The position numbers and the translations under genes were made by a program. The notes below the pieces were generated by a model. The model was not told where the DNA came from. It worked only from the letters and a program-made list of their open reading frames with translations, and searched no databases. 10,189 bases of DNA, taken from the NCBI GenBank assembly GCA_003153215.1, contig PLXL01000205.1, forward strand, positions 1,338 through 11,526, written 5' to 3'. Shown piece by piece: positions 1 through 5,863 of the stretch (position 1 is its first letter; the number at the start of each line of letters is the position of its first letter). The DNA comes from Candidatus Dormiibacterota bacterium. GTDB taxonomy: Bacteria; Chloroflexota; Dormibacteria; Aeolococcales; Aeolococcaceae.

Positions 1-15
1 TGGGCAGAGGCGTGA
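1..15 (+). CDS. possible 3' end of an upstream operon gene
   Basis: The first bases read as Trp-Ala-Glu-Ala followed by TGA at 13-15. That stop overlaps the GTG start (12-14) of the next gene as GTGA, the arrangement seen at other gene junctions in this window. It would fit the last codons of an upstream co-transcribed gene. Only four residues are visible, so nothing can be said about function, and the stop could be chance. Confidence 0.25.
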   Translation, partial: WAEA

Positions 16-362
16 GCACCAAAGCGGCGCCCGCGGTCATCCCCAGCCTCGACCCGGTCATCCACGCCCAGCCCCGCCTGCGTGTGGTCGTCGCGCTGGC
101 GACCCTCGGGGAGCGCGACCAGATCGCGTTTCCCCGCCTCCAAGAGGTGGTCGGGATGACCGCGGGGAATCTCTCCACCCACCTGCGCAAGCTGGAGGAG
201 GCGGCGTATGTGAAGGTGGAGAAGACGTACCGGCGACGCACTCCGGTGACGTACATCTCGCTCACCCGCGCCGGCCGGCGGGCCCTCGAGGATTACACCG
301 CGGCGCTCCAGACATTGCTCACCGAGGCTCCGAGCCTCACTCACGAGGAGGACGGATCATGA
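12..362 (+). CDS. winged-helix transcriptional regulator (HTH_34/MarR-like)
   Basis: A 116-residue DNA-binding protein. Residues about 20-95 form a compact winged helix: a helix over RLRVVVALATLGERDQIAF, a recognition-helix segment GMTAGNLSTHLRKLEEAAYV, then a basic wing (KTYRRRTPVTYISLT) and a C-terminal dimerisation-type helix. The STHLRKLEEAAYV pattern and short length match the single-domain winged-helix family found upstream of small membrane or redox genes in actinobacteria. The GTG start at 12 has a weak GAGG just upstream, and an upstream stop overlaps it. Its stop (TGA 360-362) overlaps the ATG of the next gene (359-361), so the two are likely translationally coupled and the regulator probably controls its own operon. 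The ligand is unknown. Confidence 0.85.
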   Translation: MSTKAAPAVIPSLDPVIHAQPRLRVVVALATLGERDQIAFPRLQEVVGMTAGNLSTHLRKLEEAAYVKVEKTYRRRTPVTYISLTRAGRRALEDYTAALQTLLTEAPSLTHEEDGS

Positions 363-850
363 CGATCGAAGTGCCACCTCGCGGCACGCGGGGCGCGCGG
401 AGCCCCGGTGCAGTGTTCCAGTTCCTCTTCGGTCCGGTGATGAGGATGCAGATCTCCCCTTATCGTCGCAGCCGGGGTCCCGAGCAGCCGCGGACCTTCG
501 GCTTTCCGGCGCTGCTTCCGACCACCGTGGGGGCCAGGACAGGGCTGCGCCGGACCGTGATCCTCGGCGGCTTCCCGGACGGCGAGGATGCCTGGCTCGT
601 GGTGGCGTCCAACGGCGGTGCCGCCACTCATCCGGCGTGGTTTCTCAACATAGCACGCCACCCCGAGCAGGTCTCCGTGCAGGTCGGCAGTCGCACCGTC
701 AGCGTGGTCGGAGAATCACTGCGCGGGGAGGCACGCGCGGAGGCTCTCCGGAAGGTCGCGGCGATCGCCCCGCGCTACACGGGCTACCAGACCAAGACCG
801 ATCGCGAGCTCCCCGTGATCCGGCTGACCGCGGCTCACGATCCCGGCTGA
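359..850 (+). CDS. nitroreductase/Ddn family deazaflavin-dependent oxidoreductase
   Basis: A 163-residue protein of the split-barrel Ddn-like family, whose members use coenzyme F420H2 (some use other flavins) to reduce quinones, nitro compounds or other electrophiles. Visible family landmarks, in order, are the strand TTVGARTGLRRTVILGG (about 55-71), the ASNGG turn at 83-87, HPAWF at 91-95 followed by a strand of the barrel (VSVQVGSR), and the C-terminal YQTKTDRELPVIRL block (143-156). ASNGG...HPAWF is the strongest diagnostic. Length is normal for the family, and an N-terminal helix (15-32) precedes the barrel. It overlaps the regulator upstream by 4 bp (ATGA), so it is that regulator's likely target. 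Substrate is not predictable; F420 dependence is inferred from family and host type, not shown. Confidence 0.88.
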   Translation: MTIEVPPRGTRGARSPGAVFQFLFGPVMRMQISPYRRSRGPEQPRTFGFPALLPTTVGARTGLRRTVILGGFPDGEDAWLVVASNGGAATHPAWFLNIARHPEQVSVQVGSRTVSVVGESLRGEARAEALRKVAAIAPRYTGYQTKTDRELPVIRLTAAHDPG

Positions 851-863
851 CCTCCCCGCTTCT

Positions 864-876
864 CCCCGCAGCGGGG
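864..876. terminator. short GC-rich hairpin between convergent genes
   Basis: CCCCG at 864-868 and CGGGG at 872-876 form a perfect 5-bp stem with loop CAG, in the 31-bp gap between the plus-strand oxidoreductase stop and the minus-strand DUF998 stop. The position suggests a bidirectional terminator. There is no T-tract on either side, so intrinsic termination would be weak. Confidence 0.45.
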
Positions 877-881
877 CAGCG

Positions 882-1586
882 CTACCCGGCGCGTTCGGCG
901 AACGACACCCTGATGAGGTTGCCGGCGAGCAGGCAGATCCACAGCTGGCAGACGACCACCAGAACCCGCTCGGCGATGCCCTGCGCGGCACCAGTGAACA
1001 GTGCGATGGCAAGGAGGCCGTAGAGAGCCGGCGTCACAACGCCCGCGACCAGCAGGATCGGCTTCAGACTCTTCCAGCCAGGCAGCGAGGTCACGCGCCG
1101 CGCAAGGGGGAAAGGCGTGATCGCCAGCACCCAGAGGGCCACCCCACTGAGGAGCGCGTCCGTCAGACCGCCGACGCTCAGCAGCTGGCTGGTCGCGGTG
1201 CACGCATGTGCCGAGAGCTGACAGGGGATCAGGGGGAAGGAGTTGCCCAGCGCGAGGCCGGAGAGACCGATCTTCCACGCTGCAGCCCAGCTCACACCCG
1301 CCAACGCAGGACGCAACCCGAAGAGGGCGAAGCCGAAGGTGCCGAGACCTCCCAGCGCGAAGCAGAGGACCGGGAACCAGACGTGGGGAGCGGTCGCCGC
1401 CTGCAGGTCGCTGATCGTGTCCGTCACGGGGCTGTACCTCGGCCCCTGCCAGGTCTCGGCGATCACCCATCCGGCTGCGAAGACCACTTGTGCCAGCAGA
1501 CCGATGACTCCCCAGGTCAGGGCCTGGGGCCGGCGCCGGCGCTCCAGTCCCAGTCCGGCCGCGCCGGTCACCCGCTCATTCCGCAA
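882..1586 (-). CDS. DUF998 family integral membrane protein
   Basis: A 234-residue polytopic membrane protein. After a basic N-terminus (ERRRRPQ, about 15-21), six or seven hydrophobic segments alternate with short loops, at about 24-43, 70-90, 95-115, 135-157, 178-198 and 205-225. The first external loop after TM1, rich in small and polar residues (YSPVTDTISDL), and the two pairs of conserved aromatic and glycine positions match DUF998, whose biochemical role is unknown. The listed start is TTG; a GTG 15 nt further in (1571-1569) is an alternative, and neither has a clear Shine-Dalgarno sequence. It begins 6 bp after the stop of the methyltransferase gene, so it is the last gene of a MarR-methyltransferase-DUF998 operon. 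Stop is TAG, just before the convergent hairpin. Confidence 0.8.
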   Translation of the reverse strand: MRNERVTGAAGLGLERRRRPQALTWGVIGLLAQVVFAAGWVIAETWQGPRYSPVTDTISDLQAATAPHVWFPVLCFALGGLGTFGFALFGLRPALAGVSWAAAWKIGLSGLALGNSFPLIPCQLSAHACTATSQLLSVGGLTDALLSGVALWVLAITPFPLARRVTSLPGWKSLKPILLVAGVVTPALYGLLAIALFTGAAQGIAERVLVVVCQLWICLLAGNLIRVSFAERAG

Positions 1587-1592
1587 CCAGGG

Positions 1593-2086
1593 TCAGATCC
1601 ATCGACGCACCCGAGCGCGGTATGCGTCGTACACCGGCCCGAAGGATCGGAGTGAGGTCTCCTCGACGGGGATGACGAACCAGTTGACGTACACGACGGT
1701 GAGGACCAGCAGCAAAAGGGGCCACACCTGGAGCAGCATCCCCTGCTCCCCGAGGTAGGCGAGGACCAGACCCACATACATGGGGTTGCGAGTGAATCGG
1801 TACGGGCCCGCTGTCACCAGGATCGCCGGAGCCTCGCCCGGAGTGGTGGTGGTCCCCCCCGATGGAAGATGACCAGTCCCCACCCTGCAATCGTGGCGCC
1901 CGCAGCGAAGAGTGCTACGCCGGCAAACCTGACCAGAAGTGAAAGTGTCTGCGAACGCGGGGTGAGGGGGACGAGGAGTTGCAGGCCCACCCCGAGGAGA
2001 TAGGCGATCACGAAGACCCACGGCACGGGCATGTGCAGGAAGGGTCGGCGCGTGGCGCGGGCGGATCGATCGAGGGTCGGGTTCAA
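1593..2086 (-). pseudogene. isoprenylcysteine/phospholipid methyltransferase-like membrane protein, frameshifted
   Basis: Two overlapping frames together make one ICMT/PEMT-type membrane methyltransferase of about 164 residues, a normal size. The N-terminal frame (from TTG at 2086) gives TM1 (VPWVFVIAYLLGVGLQLLV) and TM2 (FAGVALFAAGATIAGWGLVIF), then runs out of frame at a run of seven Gs (plus-strand C run 1854-1860). The other frame continues with TTTTPGEAPAILVTAGPY, the diagnostic RFTRNPMYVG block, two more membrane segments and the terminal EETSLRSFGPVYDAYRARVRRWI-type tail. Restoring one G fuses them cleanly. RNPMY forms part of the SAM/substrate site in this family, which methylates prenylcysteines, lipids or other membrane substrates. 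The TTG overlaps the MarR stop by 4 bp (TTGA); ATG 2032 is an alternative start. The break could be real decay or a homopolymer sequencing error. Confidence 0.75.
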
Positions 2087-2571
2087 AGCGACTCCGCTGC
2101 CGACTCCTCAGCCCACCGGGGGCGCCGTGAGCGTCTGGTCTCGCGCTCGGCGGTGGCGTGCTTGTCGACCTCCAGCCTCTCGAGGAGGCGTGTGAGGGTC
2201 ACCACGTCCGAGGCGTCCCAGTCGGCCACGAAGGCTACGAAGCGAGCCACGCCGACCTCCTGAAGCCGGCGCATCTCCTCGTACCCCCGGGCGGTGAGGG
2301 AGACCAAGCACGACCGATGGTCGGCGGGATCACGCGTCACCGCCACAAGGCCGTGCCCTTCCAACTCCTGCACGTGCCGGGTGACGAGGGATGGGCTCAC
2401 CTGCAGGGTGTGGGCGATATCTGAGGGGCGCTCGCCCTCGGGGGCTGTGAGGACCTGGAGCACGGACAGCCTGCCCGCACCTGGGCTATCACGCCGGGCC
2501 CGGTCGAGTCCGGCGTTGAGGGTGAAGAGGGCGACCACCATGCGCTCGACGTCGGCTCGATCAGGGCCCAT
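2083..2571 (-). CDS. MarR family transcriptional regulator
   Basis: A 162-residue MarR protein of normal length. N-terminal helices for dimerisation (8-28) lead to the winged helix: RPSDIAHTLQVSPSLVTRHV (48-67) is the helix-turn-helix, QELEGHGLVAVTRDPADHRS (68-87) contains the wing with the family-typical D-x-R-S element, and LVSLTARGYEEM leads into the long C-terminal helix that completes the dimer interface. The tail (about 140-162) is unusually basic then acidic and looks disordered. ATG at 2571 is the most natural start, although Shine-Dalgarno support is weak. Its stop overlaps the next gene's start, so it leads and probably autoregulates the methyltransferase-DUF998 operon, usually as a repressor relieved by a small aromatic ligand. 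The ligand is not identifiable here. Confidence 0.88.
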   Translation of the reverse strand: MGPDRADVERMVVALFTLNAGLDRARRDSPGAGRLSVLQVLTAPEGERPSDIAHTLQVSPSLVTRHVQELEGHGLVAVTRDPADHRSCLVSLTARGYEEMRRLQEVGVARFVAFVADWDASDVVTLTRLLERLEVDKHATAERETRRSRRPRWAEESAAESL

Positions 2572-2593
2572 CCCAGGATCGTCTCATAGTTGC

Positions 2594-2622
2594 TTGAGAG
2601 AATCAATGATTGCGCTAAGCGC
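2594..2622. promoter_or_regulatory. candidate MarR operator/promoter with two abutting palindromes
   Basis: About 25-50 bp upstream of the MarR start is a locally AT-rich patch. It holds a perfect 11-bp palindrome AATCAATGATT (2601-2611) directly followed by a second, GCGCTAAGCGC (2612-2622), and overlapped by TTGA-N5-TCAA (2594-2606). MarR dimers bind such short inverted repeats, and autoregulation from the promoter is usual for the family. No convincing -35/-10 pair was found, so the exact promoter is not assigned. Confidence 0.4.
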
Positions 2623-2888
2623 GCGGCGCCTCCCGTTCCCGGCGAGCCGCCGCCGCGACGATGGACCCGTGACCCGAGGTCCGCTCCCGTCTTGAGGTGA
2701 CCCGTGTCCAGCGCCACGGTCATGTCGGCGATGAAGCTGTCCACGGTCTCAAGTCGCCTCGGTTGAGCTGCCGGGAGTGACCCTTGCCGGGCACGATGGG
2801 CTCCAACGGGGGCGAGGGGAGCGAACGAGCCTCCTTGAGAATGTGGCTACTGTTGCAACAATTTCAGCTGCAACGGATCTAGTCGCAG
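2623..2888. other. intergenic region with a possible decayed fragment
   Basis: No intact gene is supported here. On the minus strand 2690-2744 reads VDSFIADMTVALDTGHLKTG, which looks protein-like, but the frame then loses coding character and runs into the MarR gene out of frame. It may be a remnant of a mobile or accessory gene that I cannot name. Near 2852-2874 a 6-bp inverted repeat (GTTGCA...TGCAAC, 11-nt loop) lies just downstream of the acyltransferase stop. It could be a weak terminator, but there is no T-tract. Composition changes from GC-rich to AT-richer at about 2830-2850, which may mark the edge of the acquired segment. Confidence 0.35.
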
Positions 2889-4004
2889 TTACCGCTGCTC
2901 TGTTCCCAGCGCAAATGCTAGCGGTGTCCTCGCGATCAACGCCGAGAGCGCGATGCTTAGAGCCAGCGTTATCCCAACGAGCGAAACGAAGCCAATGAGG
3001 CCATCCACGACGTCCACGAAGAGCAAATGGTTTAGCCACATGGCGACGGCATACAGGATGATCGGATGGACGATGTAGATGCCAAGAGAGTATCTGGAGA
3101 CAACCCGTACCCATCGACGCAACGCTCCCCAGCCCCGCGTCATTGCCCCAGGGCATGCCAGAAGGAGGATGGCAAGGCCGGTTACTAGGATCGGCAGGAA
3201 CGGTGTAATGAATGCTCCCGTGCCATGCGCGTACGCAGCATTTGGGGCATCCTGGTACGTCATGGTCAGCACTAACCATCCGCCACCTAGAGTAAGGAAT
3301 AACCCTAGCCACAAGGCGCCCCCATGTTGCCGCAACCTTGCGATGAGCTCTTCCATAGCAATTCCAATTGCAAAGTACCCAATCCAGTAAGGAAACAGAA
3401 GAAAGCCATACCAAATCGTCACCACGTCGAACCAAGAGGAGGTCGTTGGTCCATATAGTCGAACGATGGATAGGCAAACCTGCACAACGAGCGCCGCGCA
3501 CGCAATGGGCAGCCGATGCCGTCGTGGCCATATTGGAAACAGTGCGTACAGCTGCGGTATAATCAGCAAGAAATAGAGATGACCTCCGCCTGACGCCCAC
3601 CACTCCCATACGGACGAAGAATTGCTCGCGACTTGTCCTGTGCTCAACGTAAAGCCGAACAAGATAGGCGCCCAGATCAGCCACGGAACAATGGTTCTGC
3701 GCGCACGCCGCCACACGAACGATAGTCCGGGAGTGGTGTATCTGTATCTGCGAGCCAGCAGGAAACCAGCAAGAACCACAAATGCTGGAACCGAAAAATC
3801 GGAGAGGGTTGCAAACACCCGGTAGGGGGCGGAATCCAGCGTTGACGCAGATGCGAACCAAGCGCAGGCATGGATGGTGATCACGGCGATTGTTGCTAGG
3901 ACGCGAAGGAGGTCGGCGCCAGCATGTCGCCCGGCGGGCGTGGTGAGCGACGGCTGCTCGATACTCTCAACGCGATTCTGTGTCTGAACCGCCCCGGGTT
4001 TCAT
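2889..4004 (-). CDS. acyltransferase family 3 (O-acyltransferase) membrane protein
   Basis: A 371-residue integral membrane protein with about ten hydrophobic helices, the usual size for a stand-alone acyltransferase-3 domain. The N-terminal ADLLRVLATIAVITIHACAW carries the family R-X10-H arrangement (R34, H45; His is catalytic), and SVPAFVVLAGFLLARRY (about 73-89) matches the conserved second-helix block ending in basic residues. The C-terminal SRYSLGIYIVHPII (about 306-319) is the typical late motif. Such enzymes transfer acetyl or other acyl groups to surface polysaccharides, lipids or antibiotics. GC is visibly lower and codon choice more relaxed than in its neighbours, suggesting transfer. 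ATG 4004 has GGAG 5 nt upstream, but start and Shine-Dalgarno lie in what looks like an IS3 terminus, only 11 bp after the transposase stop. No good alternative start precedes the R-X10-H motif. Confidence 0.87.
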   Translation of the reverse strand: MKPGAVQTQNRVESIEQPSLTTPAGRHAGADLLRVLATIAVITIHACAWFASASTLDSAPYRVFATLSDFSVPAFVVLAGFLLARRYRYTTPGLSFVWRRARRTIVPWLIWAPILFGFTLSTGQVASNSSSVWEWWASGGGHLYFLLIIPQLYALFPIWPRRHRLPIACAALVVQVCLSIVRLYGPTTSSWFDVVTIWYGFLLFPYWIGYFAIGIAMEELIARLRQHGGALWLGLFLTLGGGWLVLTMTYQDAPNAAYAHGTGAFITPFLPILVTGLAILLLACPGAMTRGWGALRRWVRVVSRYSLGIYIVHPIILYAVAMWLNHLLFVDVVDGLIGFVSLVGITLALSIALSALIARTPLAFALGTEQR

Positions 4005-4015
4005 AGAGGCTCCGG
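3985..4015. repeat. probable IS3-family terminal inverted repeat (one end)
   Basis: TGAACCGCCCCGGGTTTC begins at 3985 and is followed by ATAGAGGCTCCGG, immediately beyond the transposase stop. IS3-family ends read 5'-TG...CA-3', and many actinobacterial members start with TGAACCGCCCCGG-like sequence (from memory, not searched). The matching opposite end is not present in this window, so the element is truncated. Confidence 0.55.
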
Positions 4016-4400
4016 TTATTGGGAAGCGGCCATCGGGGCCTGCTCCTGGTGAGGGTACTCGGCTTCGAACTCAGCCGGCGGGCGCATGCCGAACTCGGTG
4101 TGTAGCCGCCGGTGGTTGAACCAGTCGACGTACTCGAGGGTGGCGAACTCCACGTCGTCGAGCCCGGTCCAGGGGCCGCCTTTCCGGATCAGCTCGGCCT
4201 TGTTGAGGCCGTTGAACGACTCGGCCAGGGCGTTGTAGTAGGAGTTGCCCCCGGATCCCACCGAGGTCACCGCGCCGGCGTCGGCGAGGCGCTCGGTGTG
4301 GCGGATCGCCAGCTACTGCCGCCGCGATCGGAGTGGTGGACGAGGGCTCCGAGCTCCTCGCCGCGTCGCGCCCAGATGGCCATGGCTGCCCTGGAGATGG
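4016..4400 (-). pseudogene. IS3-family transposase (OrfB), C-terminal fragment with frameshift
   Basis: The readable C-terminal part, 4270-4016, is the rve integrase core end: GNSYYNALAESFNGLNKAEL contains the catalytic Glu, and LEYVDWFNHRRLHTEFG is the classic IS3 signature. Upstream, in another frame (about 4395-4320), AMAIWARRGEELGALVHHSDRG supplies the second catalytic Asp. The join is broken near 4311-4322 by loss of about one base relative to the usual HSDRGSQYLAIR, leaving an in-frame TAG (4313-4315). The region with the first Asp, the helper domain and orfA are absent. The gene therefore cannot make an active transposase. Its stop is 11 bp from the acyltransferase start. Confidence 0.88.
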
Positions 4401-4406
4401 CCCTCG

Positions 4407-4453
4407 TCGGGGCGCCCAGACTCGAACTGGGGACCTCTTGCTCCCAAAGCAAG
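4407..4453 (-). repeat. tRNA-Pro(UGG) 3' half, likely attachment-site scar
   Basis: Read on the minus strand, every element of the 3' half of a tRNA is present with correct geometry. There is a 5-bp anticodon stem CTTGC/GCAAG around loop TTTGGGA (anticodon TGG, proline), then variable loop AGGTC, T-stem CCCAG/CTGGG around TTCGAGT, acceptor strand CGCCCCG and discriminator A. It is followed by CGA rather than CCA. No D-arm or matching 5' acceptor strand (CGGGGCG) lies upstream, so this is not a functional tRNA gene. Integrases of islands and prophages commonly use just this half as att core, so it marks a likely integration or excision junction. Confidence 0.8.
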
Positions 4454-4788
4454 CGCCTTCGACTTTCGTCGTTCGCATAGGCCTTCTTGAATTCGCTTGG
4501 TGCACTTGCTTCAACATCCGTGCCTATAGCCGACACTTGCTTCAAGGGTCCGGCGAGGCTCCAGAAGCAATAGGACGGGCGGTAGGAACGATCTTCATCC
4601 GGCGGCGGACCACCGGCCACGCGCCTCGCCTTCGAGCCAACACGCGGTAGAGGTCCCTGTGCCGCGCCGCGGGCCGGAAGAGGCGCAGACTCGGCGGCTC
4701 GTCGGAGGCGGCCTCGCCCTCCGCCGACGCTTCAAGGGGCCCGAACGTCTGGTGCAGATCGTCGTCGAACCCGGACAGGAAGAGGCTC
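4454..4788. other. unresolved segment with coding-like signal on both strands
   Basis: No gene is called with confidence. On the minus strand an open frame from GTG 4874 to 4542 has strong third-position GC between about 4790 and 4610 (KSLFLSGFDDDLHQTFGPLE...), but no Shine-Dalgarno sequence and no family I recognise. On the plus strand 4670-4790 also has a protein-like frame (FKGPERLVQIVVEPGQEEAL) that runs out of frame just before the next gene. One of these may be a broken gene. Nearest the tRNA scar (4454-4540) nothing is visible. Confidence 0.3.
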
Positions 4789-5049
4789 TTGGCTGGGGCG
4801 GGGTTCGACAACGCCCGGGTGGTCGATCTCGGCTGGCGGAGCCGGCTCGCGCTGTTCGTGCGCGCCGAACTCACCCGGCAGGGCGACCAGTACGCGCGCG
4901 CGATCAGGAGGGCGATCGACGGGCTCGACCGTCGGTTGGACCAGCGGGTCGAGCGCGCACAGCTCCTGGCCGCCGACGCAGTTCTGCGCGCCAGCCTGCC
5001 AGATCAGGACGCTCGCGAGCAAGCGCTGCGCCTCGTCTCGCCGCCCTGA
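4789..5049 (+). CDS. small protein of unknown function
   Basis: An 86-residue frame with strongly biased GC-ending codons throughout, the main reason to believe it. TTG at 4789 has AGGA (4777-4780) 8 nt upstream; GTG 4819 is an alternative. The product is rich in Arg, Ala, Leu and Gln and appears almost wholly helical: VDLGWRSRLALFVRAELTRQ, then an amphipathic stretch AIRRAIDGLDRRLDQRVERA that could form a coiled coil, and a C-terminal DQDAREQALRLV helix. There are no membrane segments and no cysteines. I do not recognise the family. The frame may be the end of a longer gene broken upstream, because a plausible plus-strand frame leads into it from about 4670. Opposite-strand shadows have worse codon bias here. 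Confidence 0.45.
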   Translation: MAGAGFDNARVVDLGWRSRLALFVRAELTRQGDQYARAIRRAIDGLDRRLDQRVERAQLLAADAVLRASLPDQDAREQALRLVSPP

Positions 5050-5159
5050 CGACATCGCCGGCGACCTCCTGTGCTCCCGACTCTCCCAGGACGCACGGCG
5101 TGAGTGCGCCCAGGAAGGCGCTGCGCTTGGTCGTCCAGCACCGCCGGCTTACCCGATCG

Positions 5160-5489
5160 CTACTCCCGCCTGAGGGTGATCCAGAGATCGCTCTTGACGA
5201 GTGCCGCCAGGAGCTGTGGCCAGCCGTACCTGGGGCCGTGGCACCGAAAGCTCACCACTTCGTCCTCCGCGATGTCGAAGGTCCGCGGCCGGCTGAGATG
5301 GCGACCTTCACCAGGTCGCAGCGTGTGACGACCGGGCGCCGGGGACACCTCGACCGTCTCCTGATAGGCGATCGTCCCAGCCACCCTCCCGTCAAGCGCG
5401 ATGTTCCACCTCTCGCTCTTGCCACTCCCAACTCCACTTACCGCGTTCCCACTCCAAACCCTTGACAGCCTCAGCGTCGCCTCACCCAC
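5160..5489 (-). CDS. small PEGA-like beta-sandwich protein, copy 2
   Basis: A 109-residue protein. The start is set by comparison with its paralogue and by a strong Shine-Dalgarno sequence: AGGAGG at 5497-5502 sits 7 nt before GTG 5489, giving M-GEATLRLSRVWSG. Predicted beta strands dominate: WNIALDGRVAGTIAYQETVEV is the two-strand unit typical of PEGA/carboxypeptidase-regulatory-like folds, then APGRHTLRPGEGRH, FDIAEDEVVSFRCHGP, and a C-terminal segment ending DLWITLRR. Roughly 65% of positions match the copy at 5864-6178. No signal peptide or membrane helix is seen, so it may be cytosolic or bind a partner; function is unknown. A single Cys in the CHGP motif is shared by both copies. It is the last gene of the minus-strand run that begins with the ABC exporter. 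Confidence 0.75.
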   Translation of the reverse strand: MGEATLRLSRVWSGNAVSGVGSGKSERWNIALDGRVAGTIAYQETVEVSPAPGRHTLRPGEGRHLSRPRTFDIAEDEVVSFRCHGPRYGWPQLLAALVKSDLWITLRRE

Positions 5490-5500
5490 TGTCGATCCTC

Positions 5501-5782
5501 CTACGCTTGAATGCATCGCATCTCGTCGTACCGCGCGTCGGACGTCTCGCACTGCCTGGATGCCCGCGCAATCGATACCGGCGGTCGTGTTGGCTGACAG
5601 CCGCGGCCAGCGGCGCGGACGTCACCGCCGCCGCCTCGAGCCCGGACGCGACAGGAAGAACGACAGGGAAAGCCGATGAGCGCAGCCGCCACCACGATGC
5701 CGATGATGATCTGGACGACGTGGGTGCCAGAACCACCCAGGATGCCTGCCACCATGGCTGCGGCTCGCGAAGCTATGGGCAT
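5501..5782 (-). CDS. possible small membrane peptide between the two PEGA-like genes
   Basis: A 93-residue frame from ATG 5782. MVAGILGGSGTHVVQIIIG leads into one membrane helix (about 23-37, VQIIIGIVVAAALIGF), then a Cys/Arg-rich tail with five cysteines. AGGAGG (5795-5800) is 12 nt upstream, a longer than usual spacing. The stop is 11 nt before the GTG of copy 2. After the helix a different frame (PVVLPVASGLEAAAVTSAPL, ending at 5482) has better codon bias, so the real product may be a longer protein with a frameshift near 5665-5680. No family recognised. The membrane helix is the only clear feature. Confidence 0.35.
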   Translation of the reverse strand: MPIASRAAAMVAGILGGSGTHVVQIIIGIVVAAALIGFPCRSSCRVRARGGGGDVRAAGRGCQPTRPPVSIARASRQCETSDARYDEMRCIQA

Positions 5783-5863
5783 GAGTTGCGCCTGCCTCCT
5801 CTGACGAGTGTTACCTCGAAGCCCTCGGAGGTTCCAGCGCGCCGCATCTCGGCATCCGCCTCC

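Larger units (their letters stand above)
3985..4400 (-). mobile_element. IS3-family insertion sequence remnant (right part only)
   Basis: This segment keeps the last part of a transposase gene and one putative terminus. It lacks the left end, the first orf and the N-terminal half of the second. It stops being recognisable about 7 bp before a tRNA-Pro 3' half, so an integration or recombination event at the tRNA-derived site seems to have cut the element. A non-autonomous remnant. Confidence 0.75.

Noticed and set aside
2749..3861. 370-codon minus-strand frame overlapping the acyltransferase
   Set aside because: It has no family motifs and many Cys/Arg/Trp residues typical of an off-frame reading. 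The overlapping frame has ten membrane helices and the R-X10-H motif.
4407..4490. complete tRNA-Pro gene
   Set aside because: No D-arm, no 5' acceptor strand CGGGGCG and no position-26 context upstream; only the 3' half is present.
4659..5465. 268-codon plus-strand frame
   Set aside because: Its middle and end run across the better-supported small gene in another frame and antisense to PEGA-like copy 2. Only its first 40 codons look coding-like, and that is noted in the features.
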